Part shown: positions 1-6,315 of the stretch, piece by piece
Layout: every line of letters starts with the position of its first letter
Numbering within the stretch: the stretch's first letter is position 1
Origin: Solimonas_A sp035476855
Lineage (GTDB): Bacteria; Pseudomonadota; Gammaproteobacteria; Nevskiales; Nevskiaceae
Direction of reading: 5' to 3'
Assembly: GCA_035476855.1 (NCBI GenBank)
Contig: DATILC010000302.1
Location: forward strand, 1 to 9,065
Length of the DNA stretch: 9,065 nucleotides
Notes under the pieces: generated by a model
Told to the model about the DNA's origin: nothing
Databases searched by the model: none
Seen by the model: only the letters and a program-made list of their open reading frames with translations
Translations under genes and position numbers: made by a program

Positions 1-837
1 GAGGAAGCCACCGCCGGTGTCGGCGCCGGTGATCGCACCCAGCGGCAGCGGAAAACCCACGGCATTGCTGACCAGCTGACGCAGCGTCTCCGGCAGGCCG
101 TAGAAGCGCAGCATCTGCGGCTCGTCCGGCGAAAGCGGGAACGGCAGGCCCGGCAGCGGATTGCTGCTGTCGCGGATCACGCCATTGACCAGGCCCGGCA
201 GGCCCTCCGGCGGCAACGGGTTGCAGCTCTCGAAGGCCACTGGCGTCTCACGCCCGGCCGCTTCCAGCGTCAGGCGTGGCAGCGCCACGCCGCCACTGCG
301 ACTGCCCTCGGCCAGATAGACGCGATAGATCAGCAGCCACACCGGGTTCGGCAGGTCGGCGCGGTTCAGCAGGTCGATGCTGCCGGCGTAGAGCGTGTTT
401 GGCGCACGCGTGTCGGGCACCGCGCCGGGTTCGAGGTACGCGACATAGCTGCCGCCCGCAGCACCCGCCGTACGGTAGGGATTGCCGCCTGTTGCCGGAT
501 CGAGCTGCCAGTCAGTGATCGCGTCGCTGGGCCGCAGCGCCGGATCGTAGACGTTGAAGGAGAAGTAGCGCGAGCGTGGGTATTCGCCATCAATGCGCAG
601 GCGCGTGCCGGGCAGCGCCGGCAGCGCTGCGACCCAGTAGGTCGCAGCCTCATCGGGGAAGGCGATGTTCAGCAGGTCCGGATCGCTGCGCACCAGCCAG
701 CTGCAATTCAGCGCCAGCGCCTGCGTCTCCGGCGTGGGCTCGGGCGTTGGTCCGGGCGCGGCAGTGCTGTCCGGCGCGCTGCCGCCACCGCAGGCGGCGA
801 GCAGCAGGGCCAGCGCGGGAATGGTGGAACGCAGCAT
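1..837 (-). CDS. Putative secreted lipoprotein of unknown function, C-terminus cut by window edge
   Basis: The minus strand is open without a stop from ATG at 837 to the window edge (279 codons), so the C-terminus is missing. The N-terminus is a classic lipoprotein signal: a charged start, a run of Leu/Ala, then a lipobox LAAC with Cys16, followed by GGG and a Pro/Thr-rich linker (to about residue 38). The mature part contains NIAFPDEAATYW, then YPRSRYFSFNVYDP and an ITDWQLDP stretch. This pattern occurs in uncharacterised exported proteins, but I cannot assign a function. The ATG overlaps the stop of the upstream sulfatase-like gene (TGATG, one shared base), so the two are probably co-transcribed and translationally coupled. 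That suggests a role alongside the sulfatase at the cell envelope. The reading frame and lipobox are clear; the function is unknown. Confidence 0.8.
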   Translation of the reverse strand, partial: MLRSTIPALALLLAACGGGSAPDSTAAPGPTPEPTPETQALALNCSWLVRSDPDLLNIAFPDEAATYWVAALPALPGTRLRIDGEYPRSRYFSFNVYDPALRPSDAITDWQLDPATGGNPYRTAGAAGGSYVAYLEPGAVPDTRAPNTLYAGSIDLLNRADLPNPVWLLIYRVYLAEGSRSGGVALPRLTLEAAGRETPVAFESCNPLPPEGLPGLVNGVIRDSSNPLPGLPFPLSPDEPQMLRFYGLPETLRQLVSNAVGFPLPLGAITGADTGGGFL

Positions 838-2570
838 CAGTGTCCCTGCTCCATCGGCTCGAACAGCTTCATGAACCTGGCGAACTCCAGCTTGCCGCCC
901 TTGGTCACCTCGAAGTCGCGCACTAGGCTCACCGCCGGGTTGCGCAGGCGCGCCAGCATTTCCTTGAAGGCCTGGGCCGACACGCGCACGACGACATCGG
1001 CATCGGCGCGCGACTCCGGCACGACCTCGCTGACGCCGCGGCGCACGAGGTAGGTGTAGCGCTCCGGCGAGTCGGTGAACTCGAAGGCCACTGCGATGGT
1101 GACGTCGGCCGAGGCCTCGGGATTGAGGTTGATCGCCAGCGCGTCGAAGAAACGGTGCAGCGGCATCTGCGCCAGCATCTCCGGACGCGGCTGCACCATG
1201 CGGCCCGGCAGCTTGAACTCGCCGGCCAGCTCGCGCGACGTCATCAGGTACCAGTGGCGCGCATTGGGATTGGCCTCGCGCTCGCCCAGCGCACGCAGCG
1301 CTGCGATGCGCAGCTGTTTCGCCTCGGCGGCATCAGGCTGCACGCGCAGCAGCCAGTCCGTGAGCTGCAGCACCCACTGCGACTCGCCCTTGCCCGCCGC
1401 CTCGCGCGCCTGCTTCAGCATCGCTTCGCCGCCGCCGGCCAAGGCGATCATCTTCTGCGCCTGCTCCTGCGGCGGCAGCGGCTGCAGGTTGGTGGGATTG
1501 CCGTCGAACCAGCCGAGATTGCCGCTGTAGATGCTGCGCGCCGACCACGAGGGCTTGCCGTAGAACTCCTGCAGGAACGGCGAGGACGCCAGGTGCGGCG
1601 GCAGCTTGATGCGCGGCGCGATCTCGTCCGGCGTATAGCCGAGGTTGGTCAGGCGCAGGGTCTGGTCGTTGACGTAGCGGATGCCGTCGCGATAGGTCGT
1701 GAGGACCTCGCCGATCAACTGCTCGCCGACCAGCGGGCGTGTGTGGCTGGGCACCAGCACCGCGGGCTTGAGCGCGCGCATCTTGTCCAGCGAATCCGCC
1801 CACAGGCGCGGGTCGCGGTAGGTGGTGCCGCGGATCGTGTAGAGGTTGGGGAAAGTCTTGTAGAGGTTGTCGCCCGGCAGCAGCACGCGCTGCGCCGACA
1901 GCCAGACGAAGATCTGGTCGGTGGTCTCGCCCGGTGCGTGCACCAGCTCCATGTCGATGCCTGCGACGCTCACCTTCAGCGACTCGTCGAACAGCTGCGT
2001 CGGCCGCAGGATGTCGATGACACTGCCCTCGTGGATCTCCAGGCCGGGGCCGAGGCCGACGTTGACCATCTCCTCCGGCGGCAGCAGCGGGCCGTACATG
2101 CGCAGCGAGCGTCGCGTGATCGCCTCCTGCAGCTCGAAGGTCGTGCGATCCATGTTGCGGATCACCTCGCGCTGCGCGTAGACCGGCACCTGGTCGGAGC
2201 CGCCGCTGAAGACGCGCGCACCGCCAATGTGATCGGGGTGCGAGTGCGTGTAGACCAACGCCTTGACCGGCTTGTCGGTGATCTTGCGGAACTCGGTCAG
2301 CACCGCCTGCGCCGTAGCCTCGTCCTCCATGGTGTCGACGATGACGATACCATCCGTGCCGACCAGCATGATCGAGTTGGCGATGCCGTAGCCGACCGCG
2401 ACGTAGACGTTGTCCGCAGCCTTGATGACCTCCTTGCGGAACTCGGCGCTCTGCGCGGCCAGCGCCGCGGGCGTGGCCACCGGCGGCGCAGCCGGGGCGG
2501 CCTTTTCCTTGCAGGCGGACAGCAGGGCCAGCAGGCCGGCGGCAGCCAGGACAGGCATCGGACGGGTCAT
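837..2570 (-). CDS. Alkyl/aryl-sulfatase-like metallo-beta-lactamase-fold lipoprotein
   Basis: The product is 577 aa. An N-terminal signal with lipobox LSAC (Cys20) predicts an outer-membrane or periplasmic lipoprotein. A metallo-beta-lactamase domain follows (about 50-290) with THSHPDHIGG (His109, His111, Asp113, His114), HAPGETTDQ (Glu215), LLPGDN (Asp234), NLYTIRG (242-248) and PSHTRP (His276). The NLYTIRG motif, a helical dimerisation-like segment (about 295-440) and a C-terminal SCP2-like segment (about 455-575) place it with the SdsA1/BDS1/YjcS alkylsulfatases, which cleave sulfate esters such as dodecyl sulfate. It is shorter than SdsA1 (about 658 aa), and its later metal motifs differ from that enzyme's, so the true substrate is uncertain. 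The start is supported by a strong GGAGGA 7 nt upstream. It faces an AraC-type regulator and overlaps the downstream lipoprotein gene. Confidence 0.85.
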   Translation of the reverse strand: MTRPMPVLAAAGLLALLSACKEKAAPAAPPVATPAALAAQSAEFRKEVIKAADNVYVAVGYGIANSIMLVGTDGIVIVDTMEDEATAQAVLTEFRKITDKPVKALVYTHSHPDHIGGARVFSGGSDQVPVYAQREVIRNMDRTTFELQEAITRRSLRMYGPLLPPEEMVNVGLGPGLEIHEGSVIDILRPTQLFDESLKVSVAGIDMELVHAPGETTDQIFVWLSAQRVLLPGDNLYKTFPNLYTIRGTTYRDPRLWADSLDKMRALKPAVLVPSHTRPLVGEQLIGEVLTTYRDGIRYVNDQTLRLTNLGYTPDEIAPRIKLPPHLASSPFLQEFYGKPSWSARSIYSGNLGWFDGNPTNLQPLPPQEQAQKMIALAGGGEAMLKQAREAAGKGESQWVLQLTDWLLRVQPDAAEAKQLRIAALRALGEREANPNARHWYLMTSRELAGEFKLPGRMVQPRPEMLAQMPLHRFFDALAINLNPEASADVTIAVAFEFTDSPERYTYLVRRGVSEVVPESRADADVVVRVSAQAFKEMLARLRNPAVSLVRDFEVTKGGKLEFARFMKLFEPMEQGH

Positions 2571-2577
2571 CGGGATT

Positions 2578-2583
2578 TCCTCC
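2578..2583 (-). promoter_or_regulatory. Shine-Dalgarno of the sulfatase-like gene
   Basis: On the minus strand GGAGGA lies 7 nt before the ATG at 2570. It is one of only two strong ribosome-binding sites in the window and fixes the start so that the lipoprotein signal is intact. Confidence 0.8.
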
Positions 2584-2636
2584 AGAATTTTGTGGCGCCA
2601 GCTTAGGCAGCCCCCCGCTTGCAGGTCTGGTCCGTT

Positions 2637-2651
2637 TGAGACAGTGTTTCA
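2637..2651. promoter_or_regulatory. 15-bp inverted repeat, candidate operator between divergent genes
   Basis: TGAGACA-G-TGTTTCA is an inverted repeat with 6 of 7 arm positions matching around a single central base. It lies in the roughly 106-bp space shared by the sulfatase-like gene (leftward) and the AraC-type regulator (rightward), 67 bp before the sulfatase ATG. Position and symmetry suggest a regulator-binding site. Which protein binds is not shown by the sequence, and AraC proteins often prefer direct repeats. I see no convincing -35/-10 pair for either gene. Confidence 0.4.
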
Positions 2652-2676
2652 CCATCCTCCAGGACTCCTGCCCGAC

Positions 2677-3699
2677 TTGCCGGAACCGACCACCCTCGCC
2701 ACCTGGGCCGCCGCCATGGCCCGCGCGCTGCAGGCCCGCGGCTGCGACGCGCCGGCGCTGTTCGCGCAGGCCGGGCTGGACTACGCGCGGCGCGAGGAGC
2801 CCGGGGCGCGCTATCCGCTGCGTGGAATGACGCGGCTGTGGCAGTTGGCCCTGGCCGCCACCGGCGACCCGGCTTTCGCGCTGGACCTGCCGCGCCAGGT
2901 ACAGCCGGCGACGCTGAATGCCTTGGGCCTGTCGCTGCGCTACAGCGCCACCCTGCAGGACGCGCTGCTGCGCATGGCGCGCTACTCGCGCATCGTCAGC
3001 GACGCCGCCGACATCGCGCTGCAGATGGAGGACACCCGCATCGCCGTGGTGTTCCGCGCGCCGCACCACGACGTGCCGCTGGCCGACGCCGCCCTGGAAG
3101 CCTTCATGGCGACGACCGTGCAGATGGGCCGCGGCCTGGTCGGCAAGGACGGCGCGCCGCTGGCCTGCGAGTTCCGCCATGCCGCGCCGGCGCGGACCGA
3201 GCCCTACGAGCGCTGGTTCGCCTGCCCGGTGCGCTGGGGCCAGCCGCAGCATCGCCTGGTGTTCGACCGCGCGCTGCTGCAGGCACCGCTGCGCGGCGCC
3301 GACCCGCAGCAGTTGAAGCTGCACGACGCCGCGGCGCTGGACTACCTCTCGCGCTTCGACGCGCAGCCGGTGTCGCAGCGCGTGCGCGAGCAGCTGATCC
3401 GCCAGCTGCCGGCTGGAGAGCCGACACGAGAGGCCATCGCCGCGGCACTGAAGCTGACACCGCGCACGCTGCTGCGGCGCCTGGCGACGGAGAACGCGAA
3501 CTACAAGGAATTGCTCAACGACACGCGCCGAGAGCTGGCGCTGTCCTACCTGCGCCAGGGCCGCAGCGCGGCGGAGGCGACCTGGCTGCTGGGATTTACC
3601 GATCCCAGCAACTTCACGCGGGCGTTCAAGCGGTGGACGGGGCAGGCGCCCGCGGCTTGGCAGGCCGGGATGCGGCGGTCGTTGCAGACGGAGATCTGA
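2677..3699 (+). CDS. AraC-family transcriptional regulator, arabinose-binding-domain (OruR-like) type
   Basis: From a TTG at 2677 the product is 340 aa, the usual size for this subfamily. The N-terminal part (about 10-205) matches the style of the PF12625 arabinose-binding-type domain, including ARYPLRGMTRLWQLA and a TGDPAFALDLPRQVQP stretch. The C-terminus (about 245-335) is an AraC double helix-turn-helix: LTPRTLLRRLATEN from residue 260, then LLGFTDPSNFTRAFKRWTG. The start is uncertain. The frame is open back to 2410, but that portion runs antisense through the sulfatase gene. TTG 2677 gives the family-like PEPTTLATW start with AGGA 12 nt upstream; GTG 2644 and ATG 2716 are alternatives. 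The regulator is divergent from the sulfatase-lipoprotein pair and is probably its controller, with an unknown inducer. Confidence 0.88.
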   Translation: MPEPTTLATWAAAMARALQARGCDAPALFAQAGLDYARREEPGARYPLRGMTRLWQLALAATGDPAFALDLPRQVQPATLNALGLSLRYSATLQDALLRMARYSRIVSDAADIALQMEDTRIAVVFRAPHHDVPLADAALEAFMATTVQMGRGLVGKDGAPLACEFRHAAPARTEPYERWFACPVRWGQPQHRLVFDRALLQAPLRGADPQQLKLHDAAALDYLSRFDAQPVSQRVREQLIRQLPAGEPTREAIAAALKLTPRTLLRRLATENANYKELLNDTRRELALSYLRQGRSAAEATWLLGFTDPSNFTRAFKRWTGQAPAAWQAGMRRSLQTEI

Positions 3700-3704
3700 A
3701 ACGA

Positions 3705-3725
3705 TCCCCGGCGCCAGATCGGGGA
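3705..3725. repeat. Small inverted repeat after the AraC gene
   Basis: TCCCCG and CGGGGA arms (6 bp) flank a 9-nt loop just after the regulator's stop. There is no T-tract, so terminator activity is uncertain. It may be part of the same convergent-gap structure as the longer repeat next to it. Confidence 0.35.
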
Positions 3726-3728
3726 AAT

Positions 3729-3758
3729 CTCCCTCTCCCCGCACGCGGGGAGAGGGAG
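3729..3758. repeat. Perfect 14-bp-arm inverted repeat in a convergent gap, possible bidirectional terminator or dispersed repeat
   Basis: The left arm CTCCCTCTCCCCGC (3729-3742) and right arm GCGGGGAGAGGGAG (3745-3758) are perfect complements around AC; a real hairpin would open a few central bases to form the loop. It sits between the ends of the AraC gene and dcd, which converge here. The CCCTCTCCCCGC...GCGGGGAGAGGG core resembles short dispersed repeats common in high-GC proteobacterial genomes. There is no U-run on either strand, so it would be an atypical intrinsic terminator. Confidence 0.6.
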
Positions 3759-3779
3759 CTCAAGCGGAAGACTCCCCAA

Positions 3780-4346
3780 TCAGGTCTTCGGCAGCGTCAC
3801 GCCCTGCTGACCCATGTATTTACCGCCACGGTCGGCATACGAAGTCTCGCAGACCTCGTCCGACTCGAAGAACAGCATCTGCGCCACGCCTTCGTTGGCG
3901 TAGATCTTGGCCGGCAGCGGCGTGGTGTTGGAGAACTCCAGCGTGACGTGGCCCTCCCACTCCGGCTCCAGCGGCGTGACGTTGACGATGACGCCGCAGC
4001 GCGCGTAGGTGCTCTTGCCGAGGCAGACCACCAGGGTGCTGCGCGGGATGCGGAAGTACTCGACGGTGCGTGCCAGCGCGAAGGAATTCGGCGGAATGAT
4101 GCAGACATCGGACTTCACGTCGACAAAGCTCTTCGGATCGAAGGCCTTGGGATCGACGATGGTCGAGTTGATGTTGGTGAAGATCTTGAACTCGTCGGCG
4201 CAGCGCACATCGTAGCCGTAGCTCGACACGCCGTAGGAGACGATCTTGTGGCCGTCGGCCGCGTGGCGCACCTGCTGCGCAGCGAACGGCTCGATCATGC
4301 CCCGCTCCGCCATGCGGCGGATCCACTTGTCGGATTTGATGGTCAT
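3780..4346 (-). CDS. dcd: dCTP deaminase
   Basis: The product is 188 aa, the standard length of monofunctional dCTP deaminase, a cytosolic homotrimer that converts dCTP to dUTP and ammonia to supply dUMP for thymidylate synthesis. The start MTIKSDKWIRRMAE is the usual N-terminus of the Pseudomonas-type enzyme. The nucleotide-binding motif GKSTYARCG (Ser112, Arg116) and the catalytic VTLEF segment (Glu137, matching E. coli Glu138) are present, and the protein ends GQQGVTLPKT. It lies 120 bp downstream of mrp on the same strand, so the two may share a transcript. There is no Shine-Dalgarno; a palindromic element reaches up to the ATG instead. The frame stays open upstream to a TTG at 4436, but family length argues against that longer start. 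Confidence 0.97.
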   Translation of the reverse strand: MTIKSDKWIRRMAERGMIEPFAAQQVRHAADGHKIVSYGVSSYGYDVRCADEFKIFTNINSTIVDPKAFDPKSFVDVKSDVCIIPPNSFALARTVEYFRIPRSTLVVCLGKSTYARCGVIVNVTPLEPEWEGHVTLEFSNTTPLPAKIYANEGVAQMLFFESDEVCETSYADRGGKYMGQQGVTLPKT

Positions 4347-4414
4347 AGCGACGCGAGCAGCGTGGAGGGGCCCCGGGCGAAGCACGGGGATCCTAGCGTC
4401 GCGAGTCGGTGCCC
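4344..4414 (-). repeat. Palindromic leader element, copy 1 (before dcd)
   Basis: This 71-bp element includes the dcd ATG at one end. It aligns with 5547-5614 at 57 of 60 positions outside a variable loop. On the coding strand it holds GGATCCCC, a loop, then GGGGCCCC, followed by GCGTCGCT directly before ATG. Its inner hairpin is CCCCG/CGGGG. An outer GCGACGC/GCGTCGC pairing (7 bp) ends one base before the start codon. It could be a REP-like repeat or a structured translational leader. Confidence 0.8.
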
Positions 4415-4466
4415 TGCAGCGTAGACGCGCGAGCAATCCAGTCCAACTGCCGTTGTGTTCATACGC

Positions 4467-5549
4467 TCAGTCTTCGTCGATTTCGATGGTCGGGAAAGCA
4501 TCGGCCGGCAGGCCATAGGCCAGGCGGGCCGCGGCACGGCGCGCGATGTCGCGGTACAGCTGCGACAGCTCGGATTCGGGATCGGCGGCGACGGTCGGAT
4601 TGCCGTTGTCCGCCTGCTGGCGGATGCGGATGTCCAGCGGCAGCTGGCCCAGCAGTTCCACGCCGTACTGCTGCGCCATGTTCCAGCCGCCGCCTTCGCC
4701 GAAGATCGGCTCGCGGTGGCCGCAGTTGGGGCAGCAGAACACGCTCATGTTCTCGACGATGCCCAGCACTGGCACCTCCACCTTGCGGAACATCTGCAAG
4801 CCCTTCTTCGCATCCAGCAGGGCGATGTCCTGCGGCGTGGTCACCACCACGGCGCCGCTGACCGGCACGCGCTGCGACAGCGACAGCTGGATGTCACCGG
4901 TGCCCGGGGGCAGGTCGATCACCAGGTAGTCGAGGTCGTCCCAATGCGTTTCGTTGAGCAGCTGTGACAGCGCCTGGGTGACCATCGGGCCGCGCCAGAT
5001 CATCGGCTGGTCATCCTGAGGCACCAGGAAGCCGATGCTCATGGCCTGGATGCCATGGGCGACCACCGGGTTCATGTTCTTGCCGTCCGGCGAGGTCGGG
5101 CGGTCGCTGGAGCCCAGCATGCGCGGCTGGCTGGGACCGTAGATGTCGGCGTCGAGGATGCCGACCCGCGCGCCCTCGGCCTTCAGCGCCAGCGCCAGGT
5201 TGACCGCGACCGTCGACTTGCCGACGCCGCCCTTGCCGCTGGCCACCGCGATGATGTTGCGGATGCCCGGCAGCGGCTTGAGGTTCTTCTGCACCGCCTG
5301 CGACTGGATCTTCCAGCTGAGTTTCACCTCGGGTTCGACACCGAGGGCCTCGTGGACGGCGGCAGCGACGCGCGCCGCGAAGGCCTCGCGGATGCCGGCG
5401 GCGGGAAAGCCCAGCTCGATCTCGATACTCGGACGGCGGCCGCCGTCGATGCGGCGCACGGTGCCGGCGGCGATCAGGCCGCGGCCGATCAGCGGGTCGA
5501 CGTGGCGGTCGAGGACCTGGGCAATGGATTCAGCGGTGGCGGATGTCAT
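4467..5549 (-). CDS. mrp: Mrp/ApbC family P-loop ATPase, iron-sulfur cluster carrier
   Basis: From ATG 5549 the product is 360 aa, close to E. coli Mrp (369). Residues about 5-90 form the N-terminal MIP18/DUF59-like domain. The ATPase core follows with the deviant Walker A SGKGGVGKST (104-113), DADIYGPSQP (133-142), IDLPPGTGD (211-219) and CCPNCGH with the conserved C273-x2-C276, which in this family bridges a 4Fe-4S cluster at the dimer interface. Known members hold and transfer Fe-S clusters to apo-proteins in the cytosol. It is divergent from metG, as in other gammaproteobacteria, and is separated from it only by a small exported-protein gene. No Shine-Dalgarno precedes the ATG; a repeat element abuts it. 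An upstream in-frame ATG at 5618 would add 23 residues encoded by that element, which I consider less likely. Confidence 0.95.
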   Translation of the reverse strand: MTSATAESIAQVLDRHVDPLIGRGLIAAGTVRRIDGGRRPSIEIELGFPAAGIREAFAARVAAAVHEALGVEPEVKLSWKIQSQAVQKNLKPLPGIRNIIAVASGKGGVGKSTVAVNLALALKAEGARVGILDADIYGPSQPRMLGSSDRPTSPDGKNMNPVVAHGIQAMSIGFLVPQDDQPMIWRGPMVTQALSQLLNETHWDDLDYLVIDLPPGTGDIQLSLSQRVPVSGAVVVTTPQDIALLDAKKGLQMFRKVEVPVLGIVENMSVFCCPNCGHREPIFGEGGGWNMAQQYGVELLGQLPLDIRIRQQADNGNPTVAADPESELSQLYRDIARRAAARLAYGLPADAFPTIEIDED

Positions 5550-5614
5550 AGCGGCGCGAGCAGCGTGGAGGGGCCCCACACAAGTGGGGATCCTAGCGTA
5601 GCGAGTCGGCGCCC
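5547..5614 (-). repeat. Palindromic leader element, copy 2 (before mrp)
   Basis: This 68-bp element includes the mrp ATG. It is nearly identical to copy 1 except for three single-base changes and a different loop. The inner hairpin is CCCCAC/GTGGGG closed by a four-base loop, so loop-side pairing is preserved although the bases differ from copy 1. The outer arms pair less well here (two mismatches in seven). The orientation relative to the gene is the same as in copy 1. Confidence 0.8.
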
Positions 5615-5698
5615 CCATGAGGATGCACCGCCTTGGCTCAGGGTCGACACGGAAGGTTTCATGGGGCGGCGAGTTTAGCAGCCCCCCCGGCCGGCCAT

Positions 5699-5724
5699 GA
5701 AAAAGCCCGGCGCGGGGCCGGGCT
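5699..5724 (-). terminator. Intrinsic terminator of the His-rich protein gene
   Basis: On the minus strand AGCCCGGC and GCCGGGCT form an 8-bp stem around a 5-nt loop and are followed by TTTTT. It lies 7 bp past the stop of the His-rich gene and would isolate that gene from mrp downstream, so mrp needs its own promoter in 5615-5700. A TAAACT at 5672-5677 (minus strand) is a weak -10 candidate. Confidence 0.85.
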
Positions 5725-5730
5725 CGAGGG

Positions 5731-6174
5731 TCAGTCGTGGTGCTTGTGATGCTTGTGGTTCTTATGTTTGTGCTTGTGGCCGCGGTCATCGTAGTGATGC
5801 TCGACGATGACCTTGCGCGGACGGTCGTGATGGTAGTGGTGCTCCACCCGCGGCCTGCGGCCATAGTGCTCCACCACATAGTCATGCCGGTGGTACGGGC
5901 GATCGGCGTCGAGCTCGATGCTGATGCCGCCGCGGGTGTACTGCTGGTAGTAGACCGGCAGGGATGCACCGAAACGCCAGCCACCACCGTCCAGCCAGAA
6001 CCACAGGGAACTGGCCGGTTCGTAGTAGATCTCGTGGGTCGGGTAGTAGACGTAGCGATGCTTGGCCCGGTAGCCATGCGCCGGCGCCCAGCCCGGCGGA
6101 TCGGCCCAGGCAGCGGGGACCGGCATGGCAGCGGCCAAGGCCAGCAGTGCGGGAATCAGCGGTTTGAATGACAT
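5731..6174 (-). CDS. Small exported protein with His/Lys-rich C-terminal tail, unknown function
   Basis: The product is 147 aa. An N-terminal signal peptide (hydrophobic 6-18, likely cleavage after AWA at residue 24) sends it to the periplasm or beyond. The middle is rich in aromatic residues (YVYYPTHEIYYEPAS, then LWFWLDGGGWRFGASLP, about 41-73). Residues 93-147 carry about 17 His, ending in repeated His-Lys pairs; such tails commonly bind transition metals, but binding here is inference. The PPGWAPAHGYRAKH opening and YYEP...WFWL core resemble uncharacterised proteobacterial exported proteins I cannot name. The start is supported by AGAGGAGG (6184-6191) 9 nt upstream, and the gene has its own intrinsic terminator. 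It stands alone as a single-gene unit, divergent from metG. Confidence 0.85.
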   Translation of the reverse strand: MSFKPLIPALLALAAAMPVPAAWADPPGWAPAHGYRAKHRYVYYPTHEIYYEPASSLWFWLDGGGWRFGASLPVYYQQYTRGGISIELDADRPYHRHDYVVEHYGRRPRVEHHYHHDRPRKVIVEHHYDDRGHKHKHKNHKHHKHHD

Positions 6175-6183
6175 GGTGTCAGG

Positions 6184-6191
6184 CCTCCTCT
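6184..6191 (-). promoter_or_regulatory. Shine-Dalgarno of the His-rich protein gene
   Basis: The minus strand reads AGAGGAGG, 9 nt before the ATG at 6174. This confirms the start that yields a full signal peptide. Confidence 0.8.
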
Positions 6192-6275
6192 GGCCGGGTG
6201 CTGAGATGAATCTAGCCCTGCTGGATGAATTGGCACTGAACTGTTCCAGACCCCTGCGGCGCAGCCGCCTCTGCG

Positions 6276-6284
6276 TGCGATAAT
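6276..6284 (+). promoter_or_regulatory. Extended -10 promoter element of metG
   Basis: TGC-GATAAT is an extended -10 (TGn plus GATAAT, five of six consensus bases). It predicts transcription starting near 6291 and a leader of about 25 nt. No good -35 lies at the proper spacing, which fits an extended -10 promoter. The leader has no Shine-Dalgarno sequence. A short GCGGC-GCA-GCCGC inverted repeat lies just upstream. Confidence 0.55.
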
Positions 6285-6315
6285 CCGAGCCCGAACAACA
6301 GCTTTCCCGGACCCC

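Noticed and set aside
1155..2606. 483-codon plus-strand frame opposite the sulfatase-like gene
   Set aside because: Low-complexity Arg/Leu/Gln/Val composition, no domain, fully antisense to a gene with clear catalytic motifs.
2410..2676. Extended N-terminus of the AraC regulator
   Set aside because: It would be translated antisense through the sulfatase gene's signal region and across its ribosome-binding site; family members begin near the PEPTTLATW segment.
1333..3744. 803-codon minus-strand frame spanning the AraC gene and part of the sulfatase gene
   Set aside because: Antisense or out of frame to two well-supported genes; a typical high-GC long shadow.
2838..4424. 528-codon plus-strand frame across the AraC gene end and dcd
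   Set aside because: Out of frame with the regulator, antisense to dcd, and runs through the convergent repeats; Arg/Ala-rich with no motifs.
3780..4436. Longer dcd start (TTG 4436, 218 aa)
   Set aside because: The family length is 188 aa and MTIKSDKWIR is the usual N-terminus; the extra residues come from the palindromic element and spacer.
4344..5614. Two repeats as part of a CRISPR array or transposon ends
   Set aside because: Only two copies more than 1.1 kb apart with an ordinary housekeeping gene between them, no spacers, no transposase, and both copies in the same orientation.
5737..6171. Plus-strand frame with a hydrophobic Val/Met-rich N-terminus that looks like membrane segments
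   Set aside because: His codons CAC/CAT read antisense give GTG/ATG, so the apparent membrane helices are a mirror of the His-rich tail.
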